This document shows, piece after piece, positions 8,970-17,131 of a DNA stretch of 64,000 nucleotides. The DNA comes from a bacterium 1XD21-13 (GTDB lineage: Bacteria; Bacillota; Clostridia; Lachnospirales; Lachnospiraceae): positions 1 through 64,000 of the forward strand of contig QZDX01000010.1 in assembly GCA_009917555.1 (NCBI GenBank), given 5' to 3'. The notes below the pieces were generated by a model, which made no database searches, was not told the DNA's origin, and saw nothing but the letters and a program-made list of their open reading frames with translations. Both the position numbers and the translations under genes were made by a program. Numbering within the stretch: the stretch's first letter is position 1; each line of letters opens with the position of its first letter.

Positions 8970-10394
8970 TTAATCTTGAGTAATTTCCATAGGATAGTGA
9001 TTGTCAAAGCATGCTTTACACAGCGGAAGCCCGTCTACCATGGCGTCCAGATCCTCCACACGCATATACCCCAGGGAATCGGCGCCGATCATCCGGCGGA
9101 TTTCTTCTACGGAATGGGAGGCGGCTAAAAGCTGCTGGTTGGAGGGAACGTCTGTGCCGAAATAGCAGGGGTACAAAAAGGGCGGTGAGCTGATTCTCAC
9201 ATGCACCTTCCCGGCCCCGGCCTGTTTCAACAAGCGGATCAGATTGGCAATGGTAGTGCCCCGGACAATGGAATCATCCACCAGAACCAGATTTTTTCCC
9301 TTTACGGCAGCATCCAGCACGCTCAGCTTTAGGCGCACACTGGATTCCCGCTCCTGCTGGGTAGGTTTGATAAAGGTCCGACCCACATAGCTGTTCTTGT
9401 GAAATGCTAGGCCAAAGGGAATGCTGGATTCCTTCGCAAAGCCCTGAGCGGCCGCAATGCCGGAATCGGGAACGCCGGTTACCAGGTCAGCGTCCGCCGG
9501 ATAGACTTTTGCCAGAGCCGCCCCTGCTTTCATGCGGGATTCGTAGACGGAGATTTTATCAAGTGTGCTGTCCAGACGCGCAAAGTAGATGTATTCAAAG
9601 ATGCAGAGAGCCTGCTTTTCCTGGCACAGATCCAGGTTGGAGGTAATGCCCTTGTGTGAAATGGTCAGGATCTCCCCAGGAAGAATATCCCGGACAAATT
9701 CCGCTCCCACGGCATGGAGGGCACAGCTTTCGGAGGCAATGATATAGGAGGAACCCCGCCGGCCCAGGCAGAGGGGCTTTAGTCCTAAGGGATCTCTCAC
9801 TCCGATCAGCTTTCTGGGGCTGGCAATCACCAGGCCGTAGGCGCCCCTGATTTTTGCAGCCGCTTTCTGGATGGCCTCCTCCACGCTTCTTGTATGGACT
9901 CTTGCCCGGGCAATGTGGTAGGCAATGACCTCGGAATCCGTAGTGGTCTGGAAAATCGCTCCTGTGCGCACCAGCTCCCTTCGCAGCTCTTCGGTATTCA
10001 CCAGATTTCCGTTGTGGGCCAGGGCCAAGGTTCCCTTTATATAATTTAACACCAGAGGCTGGGCGTTGTTCACGTCCGAGGCTCCGGTGGTGGAATAGCG
10101 CACGTGGCCCACGCCCAGATTTCCTTTTAATTCCCTTAACACAGCTTCGGAAAATACTTCATGGACAAGCCCCATACCCTTGTGCACATTCATATTTCCC
10201 TTGGGACCGTCCGTGTCGCAGACAGCCATGCCGCAGGATTCCTGACCCCGATGCTGGAGAGAGGCAAGGCCGTAGTAGATGGAGCTTGCCGCGTCCTCCC
10301 CGTCCGGGTTAAAGATTCCGAATACGCCGCAGGCTTCCTTGATGAGCGGCTCTTCTGAATATTCTGAGTTATAAAAATTTCCCTTCATAATCAA
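8970..10394 (-). CDS. purF: Amidophosphoribosyltransferase
   Basis: First committed step of purine synthesis: PRPP plus glutamine gives 5-phosphoribosylamine. The N-terminal glutaminase domain starts with 'ACGVFGIFNP', making C22 the nucleophile after removal of a 21-residue propeptide. 'SLQHRGQESCG' and 'YSTTGASDVNNAQPL' continue this domain. The C-terminal phosphoribosyltransferase domain carries the PRPP loop 'LVLVDDSIVRGTTIANL'. The C-terminal 'PLCKACFDNHYP' and 'CYFGTDVPS' supply cysteines as in the Fe-S-containing Bacillus-type enzyme. Length 474 is normal. Start MIMKGN; the second Met is an alternative. No other pur gene is nearby. Confidence 0.96.
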   Translation of the reverse strand: MIMKGNFYNSEYSEEPLIKEACGVFGIFNPDGEDAASSIYYGLASLQHRGQESCGMAVCDTDGPKGNMNVHKGMGLVHEVFSEAVLRELKGNLGVGHVRYSTTGASDVNNAQPLVLNYIKGTLALAHNGNLVNTEELRRELVRTGAIFQTTTDSEVIAYHIARARVHTRSVEEAIQKAAAKIRGAYGLVIASPRKLIGVRDPLGLKPLCLGRRGSSYIIASESCALHAVGAEFVRDILPGEILTISHKGITSNLDLCQEKQALCIFEYIYFARLDSTLDKISVYESRMKAGAALAKVYPADADLVTGVPDSGIAAAQGFAKESSIPFGLAFHKNSYVGRTFIKPTQQERESSVRLKLSVLDAAVKGKNLVLVDDSIVRGTTIANLIRLLKQAGAGKVHVRISSPPFLYPCYFGTDVPSNQQLLAASHSVEEIRRMIGADSLGYMRVEDLDAMVDGLPLCKACFDNHYPMEITQD

Positions 10395-10418
10395 TCCTCT
10401 TTTTTGATTCCTTTAATG

Positions 10419-10452
10419 CTTCAAGTGAACATGCGCACACGTTCACTTGAAG
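10419..10452. terminator. Perfect 12-bp hairpin between glnN and purF
   Basis: CTTCAAGTGAAC (10419-10430) pairs perfectly with GTTCACTTGAAG (10441-10452) around a 10-nt loop. It follows the glnN stop on the minus strand and precedes the purF start. There is no strict T-run directly after it, so it may be a weak terminator or an mRNA 3'-end stabiliser. Confidence 0.55.
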
Positions 10453-10489
10453 AATAGAGAATATTTTACAATATTTATCAACAAATCAC

Positions 10490-12589
10490 CTACAAGGAAA
10501 AGAGAAGCTGATCGTAGGTAGGATAGGGCAGGTAGGAATCCGGGATCAGGGCCTCCGCCTTGTTTGCCATCTCGGCCAAAGCCTCCATTTTTACCAGAAG
10601 CTCACTGTGGCAGAGCTTCGCTGCCTCCAGCGCATCGGCAGTCTCGGCTGTCTTTGCGATCAGTGCCTTCAGCTCCTTGATTCCTTCTGTGAGAGCGCCG
10701 TAGGCTTCGGTCAGGCCGGATACAAGGGCTTCCTCACATCCTGTGGCAAGCTCAGGCAGGAAAGCTTTTTTGGAGGCGGCATTTTTGGCAGTTTCTCCCG
10801 CATAGGCATTGACAGCCGGCAGGAAATCCTTGGTCAGCATTTCATCCAGGGTCCGGGCCTCAATCAGCACCGTCTTGGTATAATTCTCCAGCAAAATCTC
10901 ATAGCGGGAGAAGATTTCCTCTCTGGTAAAAATGTGATGCTTGGTGAAAAGCTCCACATTTTTGTCGGTCACAAACTGAGGCAGGCAGTCGGGGGTGGAT
11001 ACCAGGTTGTAGAGACCGCGCTTTTTCGCCTCCTCCACCCACTCCTCGGAGTAACCGTTTCCGTTGAAAATAATCCTTTTATGCTTTTCAATGGCCTTTT
11101 TCAGCAGTGCATGAACGGCCTGCTCCATGTCCTCTGCCTTTGCGTCCTTAAGCTCCTCATAAAACTGGGCCAGCGCCTCTGCCACGGCAGTGTTGAGCAC
11201 AATGTTGGGAGTGGCTACGGAGGCGGAGGAGCCAAGCATACGGAATTCAAACTTGTTTCCGGTGAAGGCAAAGGGTGAGGTACGGTTCCGGTCTGTATTA
11301 TCCTTTACAAAATGGGGCAGTACGTGAGCTCCAATGTCAATCTGAACGGCCTCCTGCTTGCCCATATGAGTGTCGCTCTCAATGGCGTCAAGAACGGCTG
11401 TCAGCTCATCCCCCAAGAAAATGGATACAATGGCAGGCGGCGCTTCGTTGCCTCCCAGACGATGGTCGTTTCCGGCGCTGGAAGCAGAGATCCGCATGAG
11501 ATCCGCATAGTCGTCCACAGCCTTAATCACAGCCATGAGAAATACCAGGAAGGGCAGGTTCTTGGCCGGTGTGCGGCCGGGGTTCAGAAGATTTACGCCC
11601 TCGTTGGTGATTAGAGACCAGTTGTTGTGCTTGCCGCTTCCGTTGATTCCCTGGAAGGGCTTTTCGTGAAGAAGGCAGACCATGTTGTGCTTCTCGGCTA
11701 CCTTTTTCATAATCTCCATGGTGAGCTGATTGTGGTCTACGGCCACATTTGCCGTGTCAAAGACGGGAGCCAGCTCGTGCTGGGCCGGAGCCACCTCGTT
11801 GTGCTTGGTCTTGGCCGGAATGCCAAGCTTCCACAGCTCCACGTCCAGATCGTGCATGTAGGCGGATACCTTGGGCTTGAGGGTGCCGAAGTAGTGATCC
11901 TCCATTTCCTGTCCCTTGGGAGCAGGAGCGCCGAAGAGGGTTCTTCCGCAGAAAATCAAATCCCTTCTCTGCTTGTAAAGCTCCTTGTCTACCAGGAAAT
12001 ATTCCTGCTCCGGTCCGATGGTGGTGGAAACCCGTGTGACGCCTTGGTTTCCCAGAAGATGCAGAACCTTTACGGCCTCCTTGCTCAATGCCTCCATGGA
12101 GCGCAATAGAGGGGTTTTCTTATCCAGGGCTTCTCCGCTGTAGGAGCAGAAGGCCGTGGGAATATAGAGAGTTTTATCCTTGATAAAGGCCGGGGAGGTT
12201 GGGTCCCAGGCAGTGTAGCCTCTGGCCTCAAAGGTGGCGCGCAGGCCTCCGGAGGGAAAGCTTGAGGCATCCGGCTCACCCTTTACCAGCTCCTTGCCGG
12301 AGAAATCCATAATCACCTCGCCCTCGCCGGCAGGGGCGATAAAGCTGTCGTGCTTCTCGGCGGTAAAGCCGGTCATAGGCTGGAACCAGTGTGTATAGTG
12401 GGTGGCGCCGTTCTCTACGGCCCATTCCTTCATAGCTACGGCCACGGAGTTGGCTACGTCCAGCTCCAGATGAGTGCCGTTTTCAATGGTCTTGCGCAGG
12501 GCCTTGTACATATCCTTGGGCAGCTTGCTGCGCATAACCTTGTCACCAAATATCATACTTCCGTATAGCTCGGGGATTTCTTTGTTCAT
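10490..12589 (-). CDS. glnN: Glutamine synthetase, type III
   Basis: ATP-dependent synthesis of glutamine from glutamate and ammonia. The 699-residue length and the N-terminal 'ELYGSMIFGDKVM' are diagnostic for the large GSIII form, about 250 residues longer than GSI. Visible catalytic-core segments include 'TTIGPEQEYFLVDKELY', 'KHNEVAPAQHELAP', 'NGSGKHNNWSL' and 'NDHRLGGNEAPPAI'. The ribosome binding site (AAAGGAGAGGAG on the minus strand) is strong. It works with GltB/GltD encoded further along. Its 157-nt leader carries a terminator hairpin almost at the transcription start, suggesting attenuation. Confidence 0.97.
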   Translation of the reverse strand: MNKEIPELYGSMIFGDKVMRSKLPKDMYKALRKTIENGTHLELDVANSVAVAMKEWAVENGATHYTHWFQPMTGFTAEKHDSFIAPAGEGEVIMDFSGKELVKGEPDASSFPSGGLRATFEARGYTAWDPTSPAFIKDKTLYIPTAFCSYSGEALDKKTPLLRSMEALSKEAVKVLHLLGNQGVTRVSTTIGPEQEYFLVDKELYKQRRDLIFCGRTLFGAPAPKGQEMEDHYFGTLKPKVSAYMHDLDVELWKLGIPAKTKHNEVAPAQHELAPVFDTANVAVDHNQLTMEIMKKVAEKHNMVCLLHEKPFQGINGSGKHNNWSLITNEGVNLLNPGRTPAKNLPFLVFLMAVIKAVDDYADLMRISASSAGNDHRLGGNEAPPAIVSIFLGDELTAVLDAIESDTHMGKQEAVQIDIGAHVLPHFVKDNTDRNRTSPFAFTGNKFEFRMLGSSASVATPNIVLNTAVAEALAQFYEELKDAKAEDMEQAVHALLKKAIEKHKRIIFNGNGYSEEWVEEAKKRGLYNLVSTPDCLPQFVTDKNVELFTKHHIFTREEIFSRYEILLENYTKTVLIEARTLDEMLTKDFLPAVNAYAGETAKNAASKKAFLPELATGCEEALVSGLTEAYGALTEGIKELKALIAKTAETADALEAAKLCHSELLVKMEALAEMANKAEALIPDSYLPYPTYDQLLFSL

Positions 12590-12621
12590 AATATTGTTCT
12601 CCTCTCCTTTGGGATATTGAG

Positions 12622-12693
12622 CAGGGGAAAGCCTTTTCCCCTGTTCACTGCGCTGGGGCTATGCTGCGAAGCAGCAAATTTCCTCTTAGCCCC
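12622..12693 (-). promoter_or_regulatory. Two further hairpins in the glnN leader
   Basis: Between the leader terminator and the glnN start codon are GGGGCTA/TAGCCCC (12655-12661 with 12687-12693, enclosing a GCTGC/GCAGC hairpin) and the perfect 9-bp CAGGGGAAA/TTTCCCCTG (12622-12630 with 12635-12643, 4-nt loop). The latter lies about 20 nt upstream of the ribosome binding site. They could take part in an alternative fold of the leader; this is not shown. Confidence 0.5.
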
Positions 12694-12701
12694 ATGTGCA
12701 T

Positions 12702-12739
12702 AAAAAAGGAGCCTCGGACGTAATGTCCAAAGCTCCTTT
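12702..12739 (-). terminator. Leader terminator (attenuator) upstream of glnN
   Basis: On the minus strand AAGGAGC...GCTCCTT closes a stem that also contains GGAC/GTCC, and is followed directly by TTTTTT. It begins only a few nucleotides after the predicted start of transcription. A strong intrinsic terminator at the very 5' end of a leader implies regulated read-through into glnN. Confidence 0.75.
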
Positions 12740-12752
12740 GCTTACGAAATGT

Positions 12753-12780
12753 AGTATACACGGATCTGCTGGAATGTCAA
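12753..12780 (-). promoter_or_regulatory. glnN promoter, sigma-A type
   Basis: Minus strand TTGACA (12780-12775), a 16-nt spacer, and TATACT (12758-12753). Predicted start of transcription is near 12746, which puts the attenuator hairpin at the transcript 5' end. Confidence 0.75.
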
Positions 12781-13132
12781 GAGGAATTTTGAAAAAATTC
12801 TTTTTGCAGATCACCGACTCAATTGCAAAACTAAATTCCACCCCTATATGAAATTCAATGCTGCAAATCTTCTTCCTCTCAACAGTGGAATTTAATCTTT
12901 CCGAATTATCTGTTAAAATCCTTTATAAATATGGCTGCTTCCTCCCAGCAGGAAGGAACTACTTATGAATAAACAAAAACATTTAACCCTTGTATGAATA
13001 TGCAAAGGAAGGACAAAATGCCGGGTGGAGGCTTCAGGAGATTTGGCCGTAGGGGAGGAAAAAGCTGGAAAACAGCCTTTCCGCGGTAGGCTTAAATTGT
13101 TACAAAAGGTGATCATTTTCATAAATTTATGA
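12781..13132. other. Gene-free AT-rich stretch between glnN and the dctP leader
   Basis: About 350 bases with no convincing gene. It contains a perfect 10-bp inverted repeat TAAATTCCAC/GTGGAATTTA (12832-12841 and 12885-12894) 43 nt apart, whose role is unknown. Nothing else stands out. Confidence 0.5.
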
Positions 13133-13161
13133 TTGACAAATAAAAAAGATGGGTTTATTAT
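13133..13161 (+). promoter_or_regulatory. Promoter of the T-box/dctPQM transcript
   Basis: TTGACA at 13133-13138, 17-nt spacer, TATTAT at 13156-13161. Predicted start near 13168, about 25 nt before stem I of the T-box. Confidence 0.65.
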
Positions 13162-13189
13162 AAATGAAATTGCATATTTGGTGTATAAA

Positions 13190-13467
13190 ATGTGTTGATA
13201 AGGAAGAGTACCGATGAGGAGATCAGCAGAGAGCCATGGGTTGGTGTGACATGGCGGTTGAATTTTTGGGAAAATCCCCTTTGAACAGTCTGACTGAAGA
13301 AATAGAAGTTTTGCGTAGGTCAGAACGGCAGACATCCGTTATCCTGTCGCTCATTTACAGGCAGCCTGTGGGCTGTTGAGACTGAGTGGCCGTAGTATTT
13401 ACGGCAAGAAGAGTGGTACCGCAGAAGCTTACAGCTTTTGTCTCTTTGGAGATGAAGGCTGTTTTTT
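13190..13467 (+). ncRNA. T-box riboswitch upstream of the TRAP transporter genes
   Basis: Stem I has the AGTA motif (13207-13210), CAGAGAG, and the distal GGTTGGTG loop closed by GCCATG/CATGGC. The specifier loop reads GAAA-ATC-C-CCTTTGAAC. By alignment with the remembered B. subtilis glyQS layout the specifier is ATC (Ile) at 13274-13276. The T-box itself, AAGAAGAGTGGTACCGCAG, lies at 13406-13424; its TGGT bulge would pair with an ACCA end, consistent with tRNA-Ile (discriminator A). A competing terminator follows: 14-bp stem 13431-13444/13449-13462 and a T-run. The specifier assignment is tentative. Confidence 0.9.
13431..13467 (+). terminator. T-box terminator
   Basis: ACAGCTTTTGTCTC pairs over its full length (with G-T wobbles) with GAGATGAAGGCTGT around a TTTG loop, then TTTTT. 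It is the default-off hairpin of the T-box leader. Confidence 0.88.
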
Positions 13468-13595
13468 ATGTATACCGACATTGGAATGAGGAGGTCAGGC
13501 AAAGCGGTATTCTTTTTAGAGGGTCATTCCTGCTGCCCCCTTGACAGCAGTTGACATTGATAAAATTTACTATTTTTTAAGGAGGAAGAATCGTT

Positions 13596-14681
13596 ATGAA
13601 AAAAAATGTGAGATTCGTTGCTTTGGCTCTGTCAGCCGTCATGATGATGGGCCTTGCAGGCTGCGGCGGAAAGGACGCAGGCGACAGCCAGCCACAGGAG
13701 GCACCTGCACCCGCTGAGGAGGGCGCTACTGCAGAAGGCGGAGATGAGGGAGCAGCTGACGCAGCTACCGACGCCACCGTACTTCAGCTTGGAACCACAG
13801 TAAATGAGCAGGACAGCTTCCAGGTAGCAGCAGAAAAGTTTGCGGAGCTGGTAGCAGAGAGAACCAACGGCGCATACAAGATTGAGATCTACCCCAACGG
13901 TACTTTGGGCGGTGAGAGAGACATGCTGGAGAGTATGCAGATGGATACTCTGGATATGGCTATCGTTACCAGCGGTCCCTTCATTAACTTCTCCGATGCA
14001 ATGGGCGTTCTGGATATGCCTTATCTGTTTGGAAGCAATGAGGAGGCTTATGCCGTACTGGACGGAGAGATTGGCCGTGAGCTTCTGGATACCCTGGAGG
14101 ATTCCGGACTGAAGGGCCTGGCTTATGCAGAGCGTGGCTTCCGTAACCTGACCAACAACGCAAAGCCCATTCAGTCAGCAGCAGATCTGAACGGACTGAA
14201 GCTTCGTGTTATGGAAAATGATGTTTACACCGCAAGCTTTAAGGCAATGGGTGTGAATGCAGACCCCATGGCCTGGGCAGATGCACTGACCGCTCTTCAG
14301 CAGGGCACCGTAGACGGACAGGAGAACCCCATCAACGTAATTTATTCCTACAAGCTGTGGGAATCTCAGAAGTATGCAACCCTGGATCGTCATTCCTACT
14401 CTACCGCAATTATTACTATGAGCGCAAATCTCTTTAACTCTCTGGATGCCGATACCCAGCAGATTTTCCTGGATGCAGCACAAGAGGCGGCAGAATATGA
14501 GCGTGCATGGGTAGCTGAGCAGGAAGCAGATCAGCTTCAGGCTATGAAGGACAACGGTATGGAGGTCGTAGAGGACCCGGATCTGGATTCCTTCAAGGAG
14601 GCCGTACAGCCTGTTTATGAGCAGTATTCCCAGTATGCAGATTACGTAGCAAGAATTCAGGAGGTTATCGCTGGGATGTAA
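13596..14681 (+). CDS. dctP: TRAP transporter solute-binding lipoprotein (DctP family)
   Basis: Extracytoplasmic receptor that captures a carboxylate-type substrate for the DctQM permease. The signal peptide (about residues 1-22) ends in the lipobox LAGC with C23 as the lipidated residue. A low-complexity Ala/Glu/Gly linker follows to about residue 60. The mature domain has DctP motifs 'YPNGTLGGERDMLES', 'GLAYAERGFRNLTN' and 'LKLRVMENDVYTASFKAMG' (with the conserved Arg that holds the substrate carboxylate), then 'LQQGTVDGQENP'. Length 361 fits. AAGGAGGAAG precedes the ATG. Upstream T-box control suggests an amino-acid-linked substrate. Confidence 0.95.
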   Translation: MKKNVRFVALALSAVMMMGLAGCGGKDAGDSQPQEAPAPAEEGATAEGGDEGAADAATDATVLQLGTTVNEQDSFQVAAEKFAELVAERTNGAYKIEIYPNGTLGGERDMLESMQMDTLDMAIVTSGPFINFSDAMGVLDMPYLFGSNEEAYAVLDGEIGRELLDTLEDSGLKGLAYAERGFRNLTNNAKPIQSAADLNGLKLRVMENDVYTASFKAMGVNADPMAWADALTALQQGTVDGQENPINVIYSYKLWESQKYATLDRHSYSTAIITMSANLFNSLDADTQQIFLDAAQEAAEYERAWVAEQEADQLQAMKDNGMEVVEDPDLDSFKEAVQPVYEQYSQYADYVARIQEVIAGM

Positions 14682-14725
14682 AATGCATCATAAGCGGACC
14701 ATCCGAAACGATACGTAAGAAATAG

Positions 14726-14775
14726 CAGGCTTGTCTGATCATGGACGATTCATGCCCCATGATCAGACAAGCCTG
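14726..14775 (+). terminator. Perfect 19-bp intercistronic hairpin between dctP and dctQ
   Basis: CAGGCTTGTCTGATCATGG (14726-14744) pairs perfectly with 14757-14775 around a 12-nt loop. There is no T-run, so it is more likely a 3'-end stabiliser or partial terminator that keeps the receptor mRNA above that of the permease. Confidence 0.75.
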
Positions 14776-14955
14776 TGAAACCCGTATAGCTTACATGAAA
14801 GGACCTTATATGCTATCGGACAGGAAATGAAGAGAAAATCTAATGGCTTTAGGTTTTAATGGCTTTGGTATAAGGTATTTCATGTGAGCTATACACCAGC
14901 CTTGGTTTGGCTGTGTCAGATTCACAAAACGAACGGTAAAAGGGGGAGTTTGATT

Positions 14956-15453
14956 TTGGTTATTGTTCGAGGAATTCATAAGATAAGTGATATTTTGGAT
15001 AAGATCGCAGAGATTATGATTGTGGTAATGCTGGGAGCTATGGTGGTGATTACCGGCGCGCAGATTGTCTGCCGTATCTTTTTTACGGCCCTGGCATGGA
15101 GCCAGGAGGCTACACGCTACCTTCTGATCTGGAGTACCCTGTTTGGCGCCGGCTGCGTGTATAAGAGTAGCGGCCATATTTCCATTTCCGTGCTGCAGGA
15201 TCTTCTTCCGGGGAAGGCGAAGGATATTTTGCAGATTGTGATCCATGTGCTCTGTATGATTTTGTTCGGTCTGATCGTATTTTACGGAATTAAGTATTTT
15301 GGAAAGCAGGGAAATCAGCTTTCAGCAGCTATGCGCCTGCCTATGCGGTACGTGTATATCTGCATTCCCATTGGCTGCGGCGTCATGTTCTTTCATGCGC
15401 TGGACGCAGTGCTTGGCTGTGTGATGCATTTGCTGGGAAAGGAGGAAGCGTAA
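14956..15453 (+). CDS. dctQ: TRAP transporter small permease (DctQ family)
   Basis: Small membrane subunit joining receptor and DctM. About 165 residues with four hydrophobic segments; the first begins at 'IMIVVMLGAMVVITGAQIV' and the family motif 'WSQEATRYLLIWSTLFGA' follows. I choose the TTG start at 14956 (MVIVRGIHKISDILDK) because GGGGGAG lies 7 nt upstream. The frame is open further back to a GTG at 14884, but those extra residues are polar and unlike DctQ N-termini. dctM starts immediately after its stop. Confidence 0.9.
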   Translation: MVIVRGIHKISDILDKIAEIMIVVMLGAMVVITGAQIVCRIFFTALAWSQEATRYLLIWSTLFGAGCVYKSSGHISISVLQDLLPGKAKDILQIVIHVLCMILFGLIVFYGIKYFGKQGNQLSAAMRLPMRYVYICIPIGCGVMFFHALDAVLGCVMHLLGKEEA

Positions 15454-15454
15454 A

Positions 15455-16714
15455 ATGGCGGCTCTACTGTTTATTGCATTTATTGTTCTCCTTATTTTAG
15501 GAGTTCCCGTAGCCTTTTCCATTGCCCTCTCTTCTGTGGCAGTGATGGCGAAGGGCGAGGTGCCCCTGCTGATGATTGTACAGCGTATGTTTACGGCCAC
15601 AGATTCCTTTTCCCTGATTGCGGTTCCCTTCTTCATTTTTGCGGGGGATCTGATGGCAAAGGGAAAGGTCTCTAAGGTTCTGGTGGAATTTGCGGAGGCT
15701 CTGCTTGGAATGATCAAGGGCGGATTGTCTATCGTATCCGTACTTGCGGGAATGTTTTTTGCGGCTATTTCCGGCTCCGGCGCGGCTACCACCGCAGCCG
15801 TAGGCGCTACCCTGATTCCTGAGCTGAAAAAGAGGGGCTATGATGAGGCCCGATCCGCGGCACTGATTGCGGCGGCCGGCACCATCGGCGTTGTGATTCC
15901 CCCCTCCGTACCCATGGTTCTCTATGCGGTCATTGCGGAGGAGAGTGTCAATACCCTGTTTAAAAACGGTTTTGTTCCCGGTGTTTTGATGGGCGTGATC
16001 CTCATTGGCATTTCGCTCTTTGAGGCTGCAAAGTACAATTATCCCAAGGGAGCGGGCTTTTCCCTCAAATATGCAGGAAAGACCTTCTTGAAGGCCATCT
16101 GGGGCATTCTCATGCCATTGATTATTTTGGGCGGCATTTTCTCTGGGTACTTTACCCCCTCAGAGGCTGCGGATGTGGCGGTAATCTATGCGATCCTGGT
16201 ATCTGTCTTTGTCTATCGGGATATGGGACCCAAGGAGCTGTTTACCATTATGAAGGGCAGCGCCAAAACCTCTGCCGTGATTATGATTATCATTGCCTGC
16301 AGCGGGCCCTTTGGATGGGTGCTGGCTAACTGGAAGATCCCGGAGGCTATTGCCGGATCTGTGCTGAGCGTGTCCTCCAATCCTTATATTATTATGTTTT
16401 TGATTGCCATCATTATTTTGATTGCAGGTGTGTTTATGGAGACCTCCTCCGCCATCATTATTCTGACGCCGGTATTTCTGCCTCTGGTGAAGGCAATGAA
16501 TATCAGTCTGGTGCATTTTGGCATTGTGTTTGTGGTGGGTATTGCCATTGGTATGATTACGCCGCCGGTGGCCATCAACCTGTTTGTGGCTTCGGGTATT
16601 ACAGGGCTGCCCATTGAGCGGATTTCTAAGTCCGTGGTTCCGTATCTTCTGGGCCTGATTGCAGTGTTCTTCCTGATCCTGTATGTGCCTATGCTGTTTC
16701 CGGGGCTGATGTAG
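15455..16714 (+). CDS. dctM: TRAP transporter large permease (DctM family)
   Basis: Membrane channel subunit using an ion gradient to import the substrate delivered by DctP. The 419 residues are hydrophobic throughout, with about a dozen spans. Family motifs: 'AVPFFIFAGDLMAKG' near 51, 'FFAAISGSGAATTAAVGATL' near 109, 'GTIGVVIPPSVPMVLYAV' near 146 and 'GMITPPVAINLFVASGI' near 369. It begins at the last base of dctQ's stop region (GAGGAAGCGTAAAATG), so the pair is translationally coupled. Confidence 0.96.
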   Translation: MAALLFIAFIVLLILGVPVAFSIALSSVAVMAKGEVPLLMIVQRMFTATDSFSLIAVPFFIFAGDLMAKGKVSKVLVEFAEALLGMIKGGLSIVSVLAGMFFAAISGSGAATTAAVGATLIPELKKRGYDEARSAALIAAAGTIGVVIPPSVPMVLYAVIAEESVNTLFKNGFVPGVLMGVILIGISLFEAAKYNYPKGAGFSLKYAGKTFLKAIWGILMPLIILGGIFSGYFTPSEAADVAVIYAILVSVFVYRDMGPKELFTIMKGSAKTSAVIMIIIACSGPFGWVLANWKIPEAIAGSVLSVSSNPYIIMFLIAIIILIAGVFMETSSAIIILTPVFLPLVKAMNISLVHFGIVFVVGIAIGMITPPVAINLFVASGITGLPIERISKSVVPYLLGLIAVFFLILYVPMLFPGLM

Positions 16715-16758
16715 GAGAAAAATTGAAAGCCCAAGGAGACTTGGACTATAAAGCCAGC

Positions 16759-16794
16759 ATGGGTGCATGGACTGAAAAATGTCTCTGCACCCAT
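16759..16794 (+). terminator. Hairpin after dctM
   Basis: ATGGGTGCA (16759-16767) pairs with TGCACCCAT (16786-16794), and GGAC with GTC inside. No clear T-run; probable 3' end structure of the dctPQM mRNA. Confidence 0.5.
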
Positions 16795-16887
16795 AAGCTT
16801 TGTATGGAAAAGCAGAGAAGCTTAAAGGATGGTTGAGCATGCACAGGAATATAAGTAAAACATTGGATATGACAACAGGGGATTCTG

Positions 16888-17037
16888 CTGGTGCTGCGCA
16901 ATGCCCTTCAGCCCATGGGATGCAAGGTGCTCCCGGTGGTTTCATTGACGGAACCCATCATTTGGGTTGTGTGCGCGGGATTTATGGGGATAGTTTACCT
17001 TTGTTTTTGTCGAAACTGTTTCAGATCCAAAGGTTAA
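16888..17037 (+). pseudogene. Remnant of a MATE-family efflux transporter C-terminus (possible)
   Basis: One frame of the 417-bp gap between dctM and the chemoreceptor gene reads LVLRNALQPMGCKVLPVVS and then 'EPIIWVVCAGFMGIVYL', ending at TAA. This resembles the last helices of MATE (NorM/DinF) transporters, with a deletion joining two segments. No start codon or upstream coding sequence remains. Identification is by motif memory only. Confidence 0.4.
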
Positions 17038-17039
17038 TA

Positions 17040-17069
17040 TTGACAAACATTCCCTCTCTTTCTTATGAT
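17040..17069 (+). promoter_or_regulatory. Promoter of the chemoreceptor gene
   Basis: TTGACA at 17040-17045, 18-nt spacer, TATGAT at 17064-17069; about 60 bp upstream of the start codon. Confidence 0.6.
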
Positions 17070-17131
17070 TATGAATAGAAGCTATGGCCAAAGGGACGCT
17101 TTTGGCTGGGAAACAGGGGGATACATAGAAG

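Noticed and set aside
16160-16945. 261-residue His/Asn-rich minus-strand frame
   Set aside because: Shadow of dctM; the His/Asn bias comes from reading ATT/ATG-rich membrane-protein codons backwards.
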